A DNA stretch of 32,058 nucleotides from Didymodactylos carnosus (taxonomy: Eukaryota > Rotifera > Eurotatoria > Philodinida > Philodinidae). The position numbers and the translations under genes were made by a program. The DNA lies in the NCBI GenBank assembly GCA_905250885.1, contig CAJNOQ010001402.1:1-32058 (forward strand). The letters are read 5' to 3'. Positions 20,468 to 30,778 of the stretch are shown one piece after another. Numbering within the stretch: position 1 is the first letter of the stretch; every line of letters begins with the position of its first letter. The notes under the pieces were generated by a model. It was not told the origin of the DNA and searched no databases. It was given only the letters and a program-made list of their open reading frames with translations.

Positions 20468-20989
20468 GACAGAGGAGGAGTTGGAATGTATATAAGAAAA
20501 GACACGCAGGCATCACTGCTGACGCTTCCTGTGTGTGATATCGAGTTCATTTGTGGGAAACTGGCTATAAATGGAAATGACTATATAATAGCAACGTTTT
20601 ACAAAACGCCAAGCAGTTCTTCAAATGTTTTTGTGAACACTAATTTAAACACTATTCTAAATGAAATTGATAAATACAATTGCTCGGCTATAATTGCCGG
20701 AGATTTCAATGAAAAGCGTAATGATGCAACTGAACCAAATCGAAATTTTTTTCGCAGAAAAAGGCTGCGAATCTCTCGTTTCGAAAGAACTACTAAAGGC
20801 AATACCTCGCTTGATTGGCTGTTTACAAAAGATAAAAACGTCTCACAATAGAAAGTGTCAATCATATCAGCTTATTACAGTTATCATGATTTAATGCTCG
20901 AATTGTTTGATGCTAATGTTGATTTCTCAGAATCAGAAATGCTGCTTGTCCACGAGGCCATGTCAGAGACAGTTGATTTCTGCCGTTGA
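20468..20989 (+). pseudogene. EEP endonuclease-like domain of the Helentron, broken
   Basis: The frame reads RGGVGMYIRKD, then IIATFYKTPSSSS, IIAGDFNEKRND (GDFN motif at 20699-20710) and TTKGNTSLDWLFTKDK. After a frameshift near 20855 comes AYYSYHDLMLELF (from 20870), then a TGA at 20987. The order GDFN, T..GT.LD..F, YYS(Y/D)H is that of the apurinic-endonuclease-like EEP domain fused behind the helicase in Helentrons. The N-terminal catalytic part (the N and E motifs) is not visible. Position and order support a Helentron rather than an independent LINE. Confidence 0.65.
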
Positions 20990-21253
20990 TTGAAACGGCA
21001 GAAAAAGATGGAAAGTGAGGATGAAATCCGATTGAGACTGATTGAACAGATGTATAAAAAGCAGAATGATAGATGTTATAAAGATCAAGATATTTTTAGT
21101 TTACTACAACATGTTGTTGAGAGGAATACCCAGTTTCGGACTGCAAATAAGCGTCACGTTTATACATTTGCACCATTGCTTGGCACACGAACGCAAAACG
21201 GACAGGATCATGAAGTAATAATTATGTTTACTAATTATGGACAGTTATCATGA
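20990..21253 (+). pseudogene. unrecognised frame between EEP and protease-like parts
   Basis: This 87-codon frame opens with a strongly charged stretch (RQKKMESEDEIRLRLIEQMY), followed by DIFSLLQHVVERNTQF and HVYTFAPLLGTRT. It stops just before the Ulp1-like fragment. It overlaps nothing else and starts one base after the EEP frame's stop, so it is probably part of the same broken element (linker or N-terminus of the protease). Function unknown. Confidence 0.35.
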
Positions 21254-21269
21254 ATTACTATAGATTATA

Positions 21270-21482
21270 TTAACGGCGATGACCACCTATCAACAACAAC
21301 AGTTAACAGACACGTCCATCGCAAATGTCAATGAATTGCTAATTCCAATCAACTTAAACAGAGATCATTGGGTATTAGCCGTGGTTGCCTATGCTAGAGT
21401 TCATGAACCGTGTATTAGAATCTATTACAACTATCATTAGGCCACTCAGTTCCTCAAGATGTACGAATGGCATCTAGTTTGT
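21270..21482 (+). pseudogene. Ulp1/C48-like cysteine protease fragment
   Basis: The short frame 21270-21440 contains NELLIPINLNRDHWVLAVV followed by IRIYYNY. This is the Ulp1 (SUMO-protease, peptidase C48) signature: a hydrophobic strand ending in I(P)IN, then the catalytic His in HW.L.V, then a strand with I.IYDS. The catalytic His is at 21366-21368. The expected Asp of the IYDS motif is Asn or Tyr here. After a frameshift at 21438 another frame reads GHSVPQDVRM, like the VPQQ.N element that precedes the catalytic Cys; the Cys itself is not seen. It is inactive. It could be the tail of the Helentron or an independent transposon's protease. Confidence 0.5.
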
Positions 21483-21600
21483 AATGACTTTCTTTTGTTT
21501 ATTTGCTTAATAAGAATAATAAAATAAAACAGATGTATGTACTTGTCTGTGTCAATGATTGGACTACAGTGGAAGATTCAGACCAGCTCTGACGAAAATT

Positions 21601-22217
21601 CTAACCTATTGTACTTGTGAGTGGTGGTTGTTTATATTGATAAACATTGACACCTGACCAACAGCCAGTTAAGAGTTTACCACCAGAATAATGCCAAGTG
21701 TGAAATTCTTTTCTCATTACAAAAAAGAGGTTAGCTAAAGTAGGATAAGTTTTGGTTTCGCTGACTTGATACATTTTAAAGTTTGCATCATGAACATAAT
21801 TCACAGCATCAGCAGTCATCGCAGGTGGAACGGAATCTGTGTACACGACGGTGCCATCAGGAAAAGCTAAATACGAGAAAAATAAAAGAAAAAAATAAGA
21901 GACAAGATCGATAGATTCAGATAATGACGAAAATGTAGACGATGAAGTGTTTGGAGACGAACAAGATGAAGAGAAAGAGAAAAGGTTCTTTTACGCGGAT
22001 TTCCATAAGGACATTTGACTCCTTCTCCCCAAGGTCCTTTATAATCTTGAGGACCTTGTTTTTGACTTAAACCAAATTGAGCAAAATCTAAAATGGAAGT
22101 CCAAACTTCAGATTGAAAAGCAGGAGCAGCAATAGATTTTAAACCACTTGCTTCTTGTTTCTTGCTGTTGATCTTGCTCTTGGCTGTTATCGTTTTGTTC
22201 AGCGAGTTGTAATTCAT
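21601..22217 (-). CDS. unrecognised two-exon gene (162 aa)
   Basis: The minus-strand exon 21995-22217 starts at an ATG and ends at a GTAAAAG donor. A 128-nt intron (21867-21994) with a long pyrimidine tract and TATTTAG acceptor joins in phase to exon 21601-21866, which ends in TAG. The join reads CPYGNP-PFPDGTVVYTD, a natural-looking sequence. Other features are DFAQFGLSQKQGPQDYKGPW and FHTWHYSGGKLLTGCWSG. No domain is recognised. Another frame upstream of the ATG (22250 to 22130) is also protein-like (PYSTEQQVLNELQLAEQN), so the true 5' end may include a further exon or a frameshift. An AATAAA on this strand lies about 100 bp past the stop (about 21500). The gene converges on the Helentron relic. 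Confidence 0.45.
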
Positions 22218-22779
22218 TTAGAACCTGCTGTTCTGTTGAGTAAGGCTGCCTTCCTAAACAAGAAAAAATGGAGATTTTATTTGTGCATATTCGTTGTTCG
22301 GAAGAAGCAGAAGAATTAAAGGAAATAGAAAACAAGGACGAGAAGAGGAACAAACAGATAATAACTCGCACTCTTGTTGTCGTTATGGAAAAGATGTCTT
22401 TTCGTGTATTGGATTAGATTGTTTTATGAACAAAATATATCGAACAACACAAAACAGAATCCGTAGAAAAGAGCGAAAAAGAGAGAAAAAAGAAACAAAC
22501 AGACTGGTTCCGACGTTGAAGCGATGTTTCGGGTTAGCAATCATCACACTTTTTGCAAGTATTAATAAATGGGAAATAAGGATGAGAAAGCATGTTGAGA
22601 TTACGTATGAATGATTTTATATTGTAGGCAGAGGGTCGGCTGCTCTGAAGATCGTTTATCTTTGTCTTCCAAACGGGAGAAAAGGAACTATTAAGTCAAG
22701 AAAAATTTTGATTTTGGATACTTTTGACTGTAGAGCCCTACTGACTTGACCTTTGTGACCACGAACCTAACAGAATTAT
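22218..22779. other. unassigned stretch
   Basis: A plus-strand frame (22294-22614) is rich in Lys/Arg/Glu (RRKERKREKKET) and looks low-complexity. It overlaps the possible 5' part of the minus-strand gene. At 22731 TAGAGCCCTAC resembles the hAT-like end phrase seen at about 14064-14074. Confidence 0.25.
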
Positions 22780-23002
22780 TTTTTATTGAATGATGATAAA
22801 AGTGACGTTGTATTATATTGTTGGAAAGAAGTTCAAAAAACATCACAGCTATGGCATCAATTGTAGAAGAAATTTTAGCAATACCTGCCGCAAACACATC
22901 AATTGAACCTTCATTTTCTTCATCCACAAAAAAGTTATAGGTCGTCGTACAAGTTTAGGTTGTGAAAAGCTAAATTAACTGTTGTTTCTAAAAAGGAATT
23001 CC
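22780..23002 (+). pseudogene. second hAT transposase C-terminal relic
   Basis: Three frames in order read DVVLYCWKEVQKTSQLW, then IVEEILAIPAANTSIEPSFS, then VIGRRTSLGCEKLN and LLFLKRN. This is the hAT dimerisation region (the LAIPA..TS.E..FS core, then RR.SL, then a LLFL.. tail). There are at least two frameshifts (near 22850 and 22932) and an in-frame TAA near the end. Its sequence differs clearly from the 1833-2018 relic, so two different hAT families have left remains in this window. Confidence 0.7.
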
Positions 23003-23755
23003 TATTAGTTAAAACAAACCTGTAGTAAAAATATAATAAATGACCCCGAGGTTTAAAAAATTGACAAAAAAAGTTTATTTTGCGTTTTCAACGACGGAAA
23101 AACGCGTTGAATGTTTCAAGATCAACGCATTTTTATTGCTATTTAAACACGTATCTCCTTGACTTGTTCGTTTAAAAAGTCGACGGAATTTCACAGCGCG
23201 TTAGACAGCTTGTGTTTCAATGAATGTGACCAACAATGAAAACCTTAAATAACGAGTTTCGAAATGCTTCAGAAATAATAACAATAGGCGAATATGGAGG
23301 TCTGAAGCGTCAAACTTTTGTTTCAGCAGTTTCGAACTTTTCCCATTTGGCTGTATCCACTTGCTGTCGGATTTTCCGACATCCAATTGATGGAGAGCAT
23401 TAGAATGAGTAATTAGCGGCTCGTAGACAGAAAAGTTTTTTGATTTCAATATAAATTGCATAGAACTACAATGCAAATTCTTCTTGATGGTCAGTACGCA
23501 TCAGAAAGACTTTTTATCTGTTCATAATGAATGCATATATATTGTAGTCATGTTTATTGGAGTCTTTTGTTCCTTTGAAGAGTTTTGCGGAACTTCAATG
23601 TAGCCACATCTAGCATATCAGTGTGGGGAGCTATCCGAATCCTAGAAGTTAACCGCGCCTGTTTGCTTAGTCTAAGCTCAGATTTGATAAGACGATTGCC
23701 TGTCGAAGTTATCTAGCGATCCACTTATTAGGTTCAACTCCTTGAAACGCACTGT
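23003..23755. other. unassigned stretch
   Basis: No gene is recognised. Words such as AACGCGTT occur at 23090-23135 and recur at 23770-23960, which may indicate a dispersed repeat. Confidence 0.25.
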
Positions 23756-24360
23756 CTAGTATCCCAGACAAAAAAAAAACGCGTTTAAAAACACACAGTT
23801 AAAACAAGTTTTCCAATAATACGTTTGGACGATTATTTTAAGGTCATTAACAAACGTGTTCTCAAAAGACGCGTTGCTGCGACGTTTGTAACAAGAAAAA
23901 ACGCATTTAAACGGCTTTTGTAACAATCGTTTTCCAGCCCGTTTTTGCACCGTTTCTAAGGATTTTTTTACCAAGAATGCTGAAGAAAAAATGAAAACAA
24001 TCAAAAACAGGAGATGAACAGTGTACAATAAAAACAGCTAATGATTATGGGTTTTTGACACATCGTATTAATGAAGAAGATTGGATTTTTCTCTTCAGCT
24101 TTTTATTTTATTTATTAAGAGTATTCATGGCGACGAAACTGACTCATTTCAGACGATTAATCGGGGTTGCAGAAAATCGGCGATTAATGCTTTTTTTTGT
24201 TCACTATTTTGCTTTGCATAACATTGAACTTTAAATAATAGCAACGTATTTGTCATTTGACTTGTGACTTACTGTAGCCATGTGAACCTATATACGCCTG
24301 GCTTATGGTCGATAACAACGCTGAGGCAGTAATACAACGGATGAAAAAAGTAGAAAACAT
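23756..24360 (-). CDS. candidate two-exon secreted protein gene
   Basis: On the minus strand an ATG at 24358-24360 opens an exon encoding a good signal-peptide-like start (MFSTFFIRCITASALLSTIS, then QAYIGSHGY). It ends at a canonical GTAAGT donor (exon 24273-24360). A strong acceptor (TTTTTTCTTCAG) lies 293 nt on. From there, exon 23756-23979 continues in phase with a basic, cysteine-containing stretch (KPFKCVFSCYKRRSN) to a TAG. The predicted product is about 103 residues. Against it, the second exon is built largely from repeated AAACG(C/T)GTTT-type words and could be non-coding repeat. Exon 1 is the better supported part. Confidence 0.28.
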
Positions 24361-24888
24361 TTTTAAGCAAGGTTCGAATCGAACTCATTCTTTCATATGA
24401 CGTGGACAAATCCTAGATGTATTTCTATACACCATAAATTAAAATCAGCGATTTATGACGAATAATCGCATGATTAATTTGCCTGAGAAACCGGTAGTAA
24501 TCGGTGATTTTTACATCGGCAGATGCAAGAATAGCTAATCGTTTTGTTCTTTGTTCCTATTGAAAACAGAGATTTCTGTAGTAAATAAGCGGATGTTTCC
24601 GTGGAAAACAAAATTGAAAATTTTCGGGTTTTTTGAAAAATGTTCTCAAATTCAAACCCCAAAAATGTTTTTTTGAACCCCAATTTAGATCCGTTCGGAT
24701 CAAATTCACGGGGTTCTATCGGGTTGTCAAAACTGCCCGAAATATTTCTGTTTTGGTCAGTATGGACTGTCGAGTTTTGCAACTGCAACAATTTGGAGTA
24801 TCTTATGACCGATGTTTGAGCTGTTCGAATTTTTCTATGGATGGATGACTCATCGAAAAATATGTACTTTCAAAATTTTGCCTCTATT
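24361..24888. other. unassigned stretch, transposon-like
   Basis: Between 24640 and 24740, phrases such as GGGGTTCTATCGGGT and its relatives look like sub-terminal hAT-type repeats. No gene is recognised. Confidence 0.25.
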
Positions 24889-25203
24889 GTAGTTTCAAAG
24901 GTTAGATTACAGAGCCTGCGGCGTATCTTTAGGTAAAATCAAACTTGTCGTTACTGGAAATCAATTCAGACGCAGAACTATAAGTCTCTCTACAGATATC
25001 AGTCTTCCGAGTGGAATGGAGAAAAAATATGTCACCCACAGGACTTCTTTAGAATCATACTAAAGTTCACTAGACCTAACGAGCTGTGCCCTGCTATATT
25101 TGAAGTCAAGTTTGACGTACCAAGTTTGTTGTCTTGAAAGGTGTCAGTGAAATTCGATACCACACACTTATGAGCCCTAAGGGCGAAACAGTTGCACGTG
25201 TGA
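24889..25203 (+). pseudogene. decayed coding fragment, family unknown
   Basis: A frame from about 24889 to a TAA near 25063 reads VSLGKIKLVVTGNQFRRRTI, then STDISLPSGMEKKYVTHRTS. A second frame then takes over and reads TRPNELCPAIFEVKFDVPSL, a TGA (25135-25137), KVSVKFDTTHL, a second TGA (25171-25173), and ALRAKQLHV to a third TGA (25201). The alternating charged and hydrophobic residues look like beta-strands of a real protein. The frameshift and stops indicate decay. I cannot name the family; it could be host or transposon derived. Confidence 0.3.
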
Positions 25204-27599
25204 GGGTAAGCGATGCAGTTACAATATGACCCTACTACGCATGCTCTTTTTCTAATTAATAACAGACAAACATTTACCTTGATCACCGCCAAAATATTTT
25301 TCTGATATTACAACTGAAATAACTGAAGTTAATAGTAGTAGATAATAAAAGCATGTGTTGCCCATAATTTGGTTTTTGTGAAAAGGAGAGAAGAAATAAA
25401 AATGCAAATAAAAAAAACGTTTTCCAAATTAAGACCAACTTCTTTCTGTTGCTGATTTCAGAGAAGTACGTAGGTAGAAGAATGCGATTAAATTTAATTT
25501 ATTAGCAGCTGTTGTTTCACAAGGGTGTAAGAACAGGTGTGATAAGAAGCATGATGCTTATTCAAAACATTTTAAGAACCATAATCTTAAAAAGAAAACA
25601 AAATACCGCAGAATAAAGAAGAGAAAGTGGTTGTTTGAATGGCTCATAATTAATCGAATTAAAACGGTCTTATCAACAAGATTCCAAACGAAACCGAGTA
25701 TAATATCAGATTCCATTTTGATCGATTTATTGTTAGATTCAATTTACTGATTAATATGAATAATAAGTCCTTCTGATACAATGTCTAATTGTTCAATGTC
25801 ATTTTTGTTGAAATATTTCATAGTTGCTTTCGTATTTATTATTAACAGAATCTATAAAATTCTGTCAATAATTCTCTGTGTGGATTATTATTCAATGAAT
25901 ATTTTAGATATTTGATTATTAGAGATGAATCGAAAAGTTTTAAAGAGTAACTAGATATTTGACATTTTTAAATCATTTTCAAACAAAGATTTATTGACAT
26001 TAACACATTTTCCTCTTTTAGAATCACTAGCGACAACATAAAGCTTAGTAGTATATCATAAGACGTGTTTACCAATTGAACAAGTATATTTGAAAATTTA
26101 ACTAAAATTGTATAGATTAGACTCAGCAATGTTTCTTCTTTTTATTCATTTAGCAAAATTTCACATTGATTTATTAGTTAATCGCATAATTGTTCTATAT
26201 TTTCTTCTTCATTTTCTGTATAATTTATCAAAAAGTTCTCTTGTTCAACAGTTTTTGATTCCTATAACTTCATACCGTCTGGCATGTTTTGTCTGATTTT
26301 GTAACTAATTCAAAAGACTACAAACAAAAAGCATGTCCTTTGTTAACATAGAAAGGAGACAGACATAGCGTTAAAATATTACTGATTATAGTCTTGAACG
26401 CTCAATTAGACATGTAACATGTCTAATTGAAAAATTATCCGGTGTTTTGTAACTGTGTGTGAGCTGATTTTATTTTGAATACGAGTCAAAAGTTGTATGA
26501 TCAAAATTTGTATTTATTCTTTTCTTATGCTCTTTGTTGTTGTGTCTCTGTCTTTTTTGTAAGATGAGCTGAATCGAATAGTGAATAGTGCAGATATAAT
26601 CTTTGTTAGAAATAAAGTTATAGACATTTTACACTCTCAGCGGTTTTATAAAGGCCCCGGTTTTCCAGACAATCTGATAACCTTAGAATTCATTCTCAAA
26701 TGTTTTTAGTCGCTCCCTTAGACAGTTTTCTACAAAACGAGATATCGGCCAAGGTTTTAAGATGTACTATCAAAAAATACCACAGAAAATATGATGTGGA
26801 TAAAAAAAATAACAGCGGAAAGAAATGCATAATTTTTTGCTCTTTTCGTTCTACTACATAAATCACACTACGTGACATTTAAACATTTGTTAGCGATAAA
26901 GTCGTGTTTCGCCAATTTCAACTTTCGCCAACAGACATTCGCCATACTGGCGATTGGCGATGTCTCGTGGCTGTGCTAGTGGTTTAATTTTCTCCCAGGT
27001 AATCATTTTTCTTCTAGCTAAAGTGTTAGATACTACAAGATTGGCTCTATAAAACTGTCAAAGTAGAAGTTTGGGATATCTGAACGTTCATAAAATATTC
27101 GCTTCGGAAAATACTGTAGAAAATCTCGGAAAAATCCATTTAGTGGGAAATTCTTTTTCTTACTGGGATAGATAGAGTAGATAATTATTTTCAAAATATG
27201 ACGTCTCTGAGCTCTCTATGATCTTTCGTTCAAAAGATATACTAGTCGCAAAAAATTTTGTTTTTCCACGTTAAAAATCTGTTTGTTAAGAGCGTAGCAA
27301 ACTGGAAAGAGAATATCTTTCTATATCACTAGACCACATTACAGATGCTTTGAGCACATAGCAAAAACGGCAGATGTTTCATTTTTCTAATTAAATGACT
27401 TCAGTTTCGCAATTTTTCCCTGAGAAAAAATAGTGACGGACGGCAATGTACTTTTTATTTAAGACAATTGGAAAAGAAAAAACATTATATTGACATATAT
27501 AAGACGAATACATTAAACGCATACATATACATTTGAGACGAGCAAAATAGAAGATTTTCTATTTTCATTGGACTTGAACCGGTATTGTTTGCTCAGCAA
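25204..27599. other. long unassigned AT-rich stretch
   Basis: I see no gene. Small structures: a perfect hairpin at 26403-26429 (CAATTAGACATG, TAA, CATGTCTAATTG); a run of CGCCA/TGGCG words in both orientations at about 26909-26960. Confidence 0.3.
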
Positions 27600-27765
27600 A
27601 AAACAAACCGTCAATTAATCACGGTTAACCAGAAATAATTGGACAACTAAGTGGTTAACCGCGATTAATCGACGGTTTGGCGGTTAATTGCAATTAACCG
27701 GATGGTTAAGCGCACACTTAACCGGATGGTTAATCGCGGTTAATTGGCGGTTTTTTGCCGGTTTG
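27600..27765. repeat. cluster of GGTTAATCGCGGTTAA-type words in both orientations
   Basis: AACCGTCAATTAATCACGGT at about 27607 is inverted at about 27656-27676 (GGTTAACCGCGATTAATCGA...). Further copies follow on the plus strand (GGCGGTTAATTGC, two of CTTAACCGGATGGTTAA, CGCGGTTAATTGGCGG). Nested inverted and direct copies of a ~16-20 bp word lie about 50 bp from the stop codon of the receptor pseudogene. Confidence 0.65.
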
Positions 27766-27814
27766 ATAAACGTGGGGAACAACTTATGTACAACACAAAA
27801 TAATCAAAAAAATG

Positions 27815-30778
27815 TTACGAGACACCATTTTCGAAACAACTATCGTTCAAAAAACTTCTCAATGACGATTTTCTACGATTTACAAATTCTTTCAACTCTT
27901 TACTGTATGTTGGCGATGGCAGAACGAATATGACAAAAGTATCCAAAAGGGGAACAAATGAAATCAAATAGCTTACCAAATACAAATACTTTTGCCACTG
28001 AAATCTCACACGGGCGAGTGCAAACGAGAGAATCAGACGAGGAAATTCCAGAATAATAAGTGCAATCGGACTTATGACAAATGGTTTATAGTACACAAAT
28101 TGTTCTCGTACGATTTTAGAAAATCGTTTGTCGGCGGTATTCAGCTCTGATGTAGCCTTTCTACGAGATAAACTAATTATCAGAACAACTGTTGATGAGA
28201 CATTAATGAGGAATGGAACAACCAAATGGATGATAATTGTTACAATTTCATACTATTCTAACCATTTGCTTTGAAACTGCATTATACACCTTGAATGTCC
28301 ATTCACTCTAGGATCATCAATCAAGTGACGATTGAATATTTCATGAATAACGCTGACGACATTCAACAAAACAACAATGACCACCACGTATTTTGCCACC
28401 TTTCTGCTCAATCTTTTATCGAAATTAACTCTTTTTACAACCATCATTGCGCGTTCAATAGCAATACAAGCTGTTAACCAATCGAATGTCAGCAAAAGAA
28501 TAATGAGAAGAGATTCAAGTACAATGCAAGCACCCAATGTCAATTTTGTATTTTGTGCAACTGACATATGACGGATCACCAAGTAGATATATCTTGCACC
28601 GAAAGCAATCAGACCCATCTGACATATGATCGACAAAGGCATCAAGTAAAAACCGCAGCCGAGTTCTTGGGTTTGCGGTTGAGAAGAAGTGATTATCGAT
28701 AGTGTGTTACACACAAGGCCAATAGTGATCATTAGAATGACAACGGCGAGTATCATTTTGGTTATGATTGACTATTCGCTTAAAGATTTATCTGGATAGA
28801 GATCTGGTCCGATGAGTGCATCTAACGATATGGAATATATTGTTATTGTAAATTGGCATAGTTGGCCATAGAAGCAAGGTTGACAAACACAACCGAAATC
28901 GTCTATTGGCTGTTTTTGTACCGGTTCAACACAATGACCACCATTTTGACAGTAACCTTTATCTGTACAATTGCCGGCTGAATGATCAAATAGGAAATAT
29001 TCCATATGAGCATTACCATCGCAAAGGCACATGTGTAATCCATCAAAAAAACATTTTGTACCAAGTTTAAAGCAAGCTGGCCGATAAAATTTGATACATT
29101 TCATATAAGAAAACTCCATAATTGTTCTGTTGTTCAATAATTCTCCAACATATGGACAATGATTTGATGTTAAAATCTTCGTTTCGACTGTATTTACAGA
29201 TTGCAACAACACAGCAACCATATAATAGTCACCAAAAGCACTTTTTGTATTAAGAAATAGTTGGACAAAAACGAATTTAGGCAAGTAACTTTCATGTTCA
29301 TGTAGAAGCTTTTATGTTTGTTCCAAACAAAACATTCTCATACTTAAAACGATCTACGATAACCATTATACCGGTATTAGCACGAAGATCGACCAAATGA
29401 ACAACAATGAGTGGCATGCGAGGAACGGACGGATCATTGAGTACATCAGCCATATCAATAATCGAACTGGCTGCTGAATATTGACAGACATCACCAAAAT
29501 AATCTCTGGTACAAATACAAATATATTTTTGTGATGTTCTTAGATCAAAGGGAAAACAAGTGCCATCATGATGACAAACAATCTCTTGACAAGGATCAAA
29601 CAGAGCATTGCAACCAACACCATATCTGTCCAATGGACAAATATATTTGGAATAGATCAGTTTTGATTTGTTTGAACGTTTTAATATCGATGGTATATCA
29701 TAGTGTTATCCTGACCAGCCGTCATCGCACAAACAATATTGTTTATTGACCAAATTTAAATATGGCATACAAACACCGTGTAAACAGTCCATAGAACAAG
29801 GAACACTTGTACTTGATTTGTCGACATTGATTTTTACAGTTAAACGATTGACCGACAAAAATCAAGAACGAATAGGAAAATACTATAATCACATAAAATT
29901 GATATCTTTAGTTGTACAAGAAAATGCCATAATGCGTACCGAATAATTCGTAACTGTTGACCTTGTACAGACAAGATATACAGCATATTTCAAAGATTTA
30001 TGCATATATGGTACATGAACAATTTCCTCGCAGGAAATTACATTATTAGTATTTTCGATCCAAAGGCAAATAAGGAATCGTAAAATAGAGTGACTGAATA
30101 TGCCCGATGCTTTGATTTTAAGATGAACTGTTAGACGTTTACTTTGATATTCACAAAATGTACCATACAATGATGGCGAACAAAGACATTCTTGAATACC
30201 ATTTGACATGATTACAATTCCTCAATTACAATAGTACGAGTCATTTACATTCAATGGAATTGCGACAGGTTCTTGTACCGATGATGATGATGTCAATTCT
30301 TTCACACTTTCGTAAACAGTCAATGGTGGATAGTGATAAAAGCCGAGAAACGAAAAAGGATAATAATTTCGTAGAGGGTAAATATGACAAAAGTATGTAG
30401 TACCATCACATATCAATCGTTTAGTACAAAGTTCACTTTTCGGCCAACGTTCGTATTTCCCGTAGGCCCATACTTATCTATCACTTCGCACGCAAGCATT
30501 CCTGGTGCACAATTGATGGCATTCTTTCTCCACGGAAACAAATATTCATTATCATTTAATGGACGATTTTCAAGACCATCGCATATATCTTCTAACCCAA
30601 TACACTGAGCTATTCCAACATCGAAATGGACGAGTAATTTCTAATGGATATTCTAGTGGACAATGATTCATCCGCTCGTCAGTAGCACCCACACAATCAA
30701 CAATACCATCATTCATCCGATGAGCATCGATATAACTGATCTACGTTTGATTGAATTCATAACAAGAAAATATATTTT
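27815..30778 (-). pseudogene. LDL-A/EGF/7TM receptor, decayed
   Basis: Read on the minus strand, domain order is clear. LDL-receptor class A repeats come first (from about 30775: MNDGIVDCVGATDERMNHC, then IGLEDICDG, then PKSELCTKRLICDGTTYFC). EGF-like repeats follow (IQECLCSPSLYGTFC at about 30200; SMDCLHGVC...YCLCDDGWSG at about 29720-29790; IVCHHDGTCFP...CICTRDYFGDVC at about 29480-29590; NCTDKGYCQNGGHC...CVCQPCFYGQLC at about 28850-28970). A seven-helix domain follows (28756 to 27880), with TACIAIERA after the third helix. The tail stops at 27815. This architecture is typical of large bdelloid receptor families (recalled). It is broken by in-frame stops at 28253, 28772, 29706, 29862, 29883, 29889 and 30222, a frameshift near 29297 and others near 30460 and 30565. 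The signal peptide and 5' end are not found. Confidence 0.82.

Larger units (their letters stand above)
17981..21482 (+). mobile_element. decayed Helentron-type Helitron (Rep, helicase, EEP, protease-like)
   Basis: The domains Rep, PIF1-like helicase and endonuclease/exonuclease/phosphatase (EEP) lie collinear on one strand, as in Helentron proteins, where a single polypeptide carries them. A Ulp1-like protease fragment follows. Several frameshifts and stops break the frame. Termini (5' TC, and a 3' hairpin with CTRR) were not identified, so the limits are approximate. Confidence 0.7.

Noticed and set aside
22294-22614. 106-codon plus-strand frame rich in Lys/Arg/Glu
   Set aside because: Low-complexity composition and overlap with coding-like minus-strand text. 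No family resemblance.
24360-24385. GGTTCGAATCGAAC, a tRNA B-box-like phrase
   Set aside because: No matching A-box, acceptor stem or cloverleaf could be drawn around it.
27570-27645. Possible minus-strand tRNA with a GGTTCAAGTCC B-box
   Set aside because: The upstream part is the repeated GGTTAA word cluster and does not fold into D and anticodon arms or an acceptor stem.
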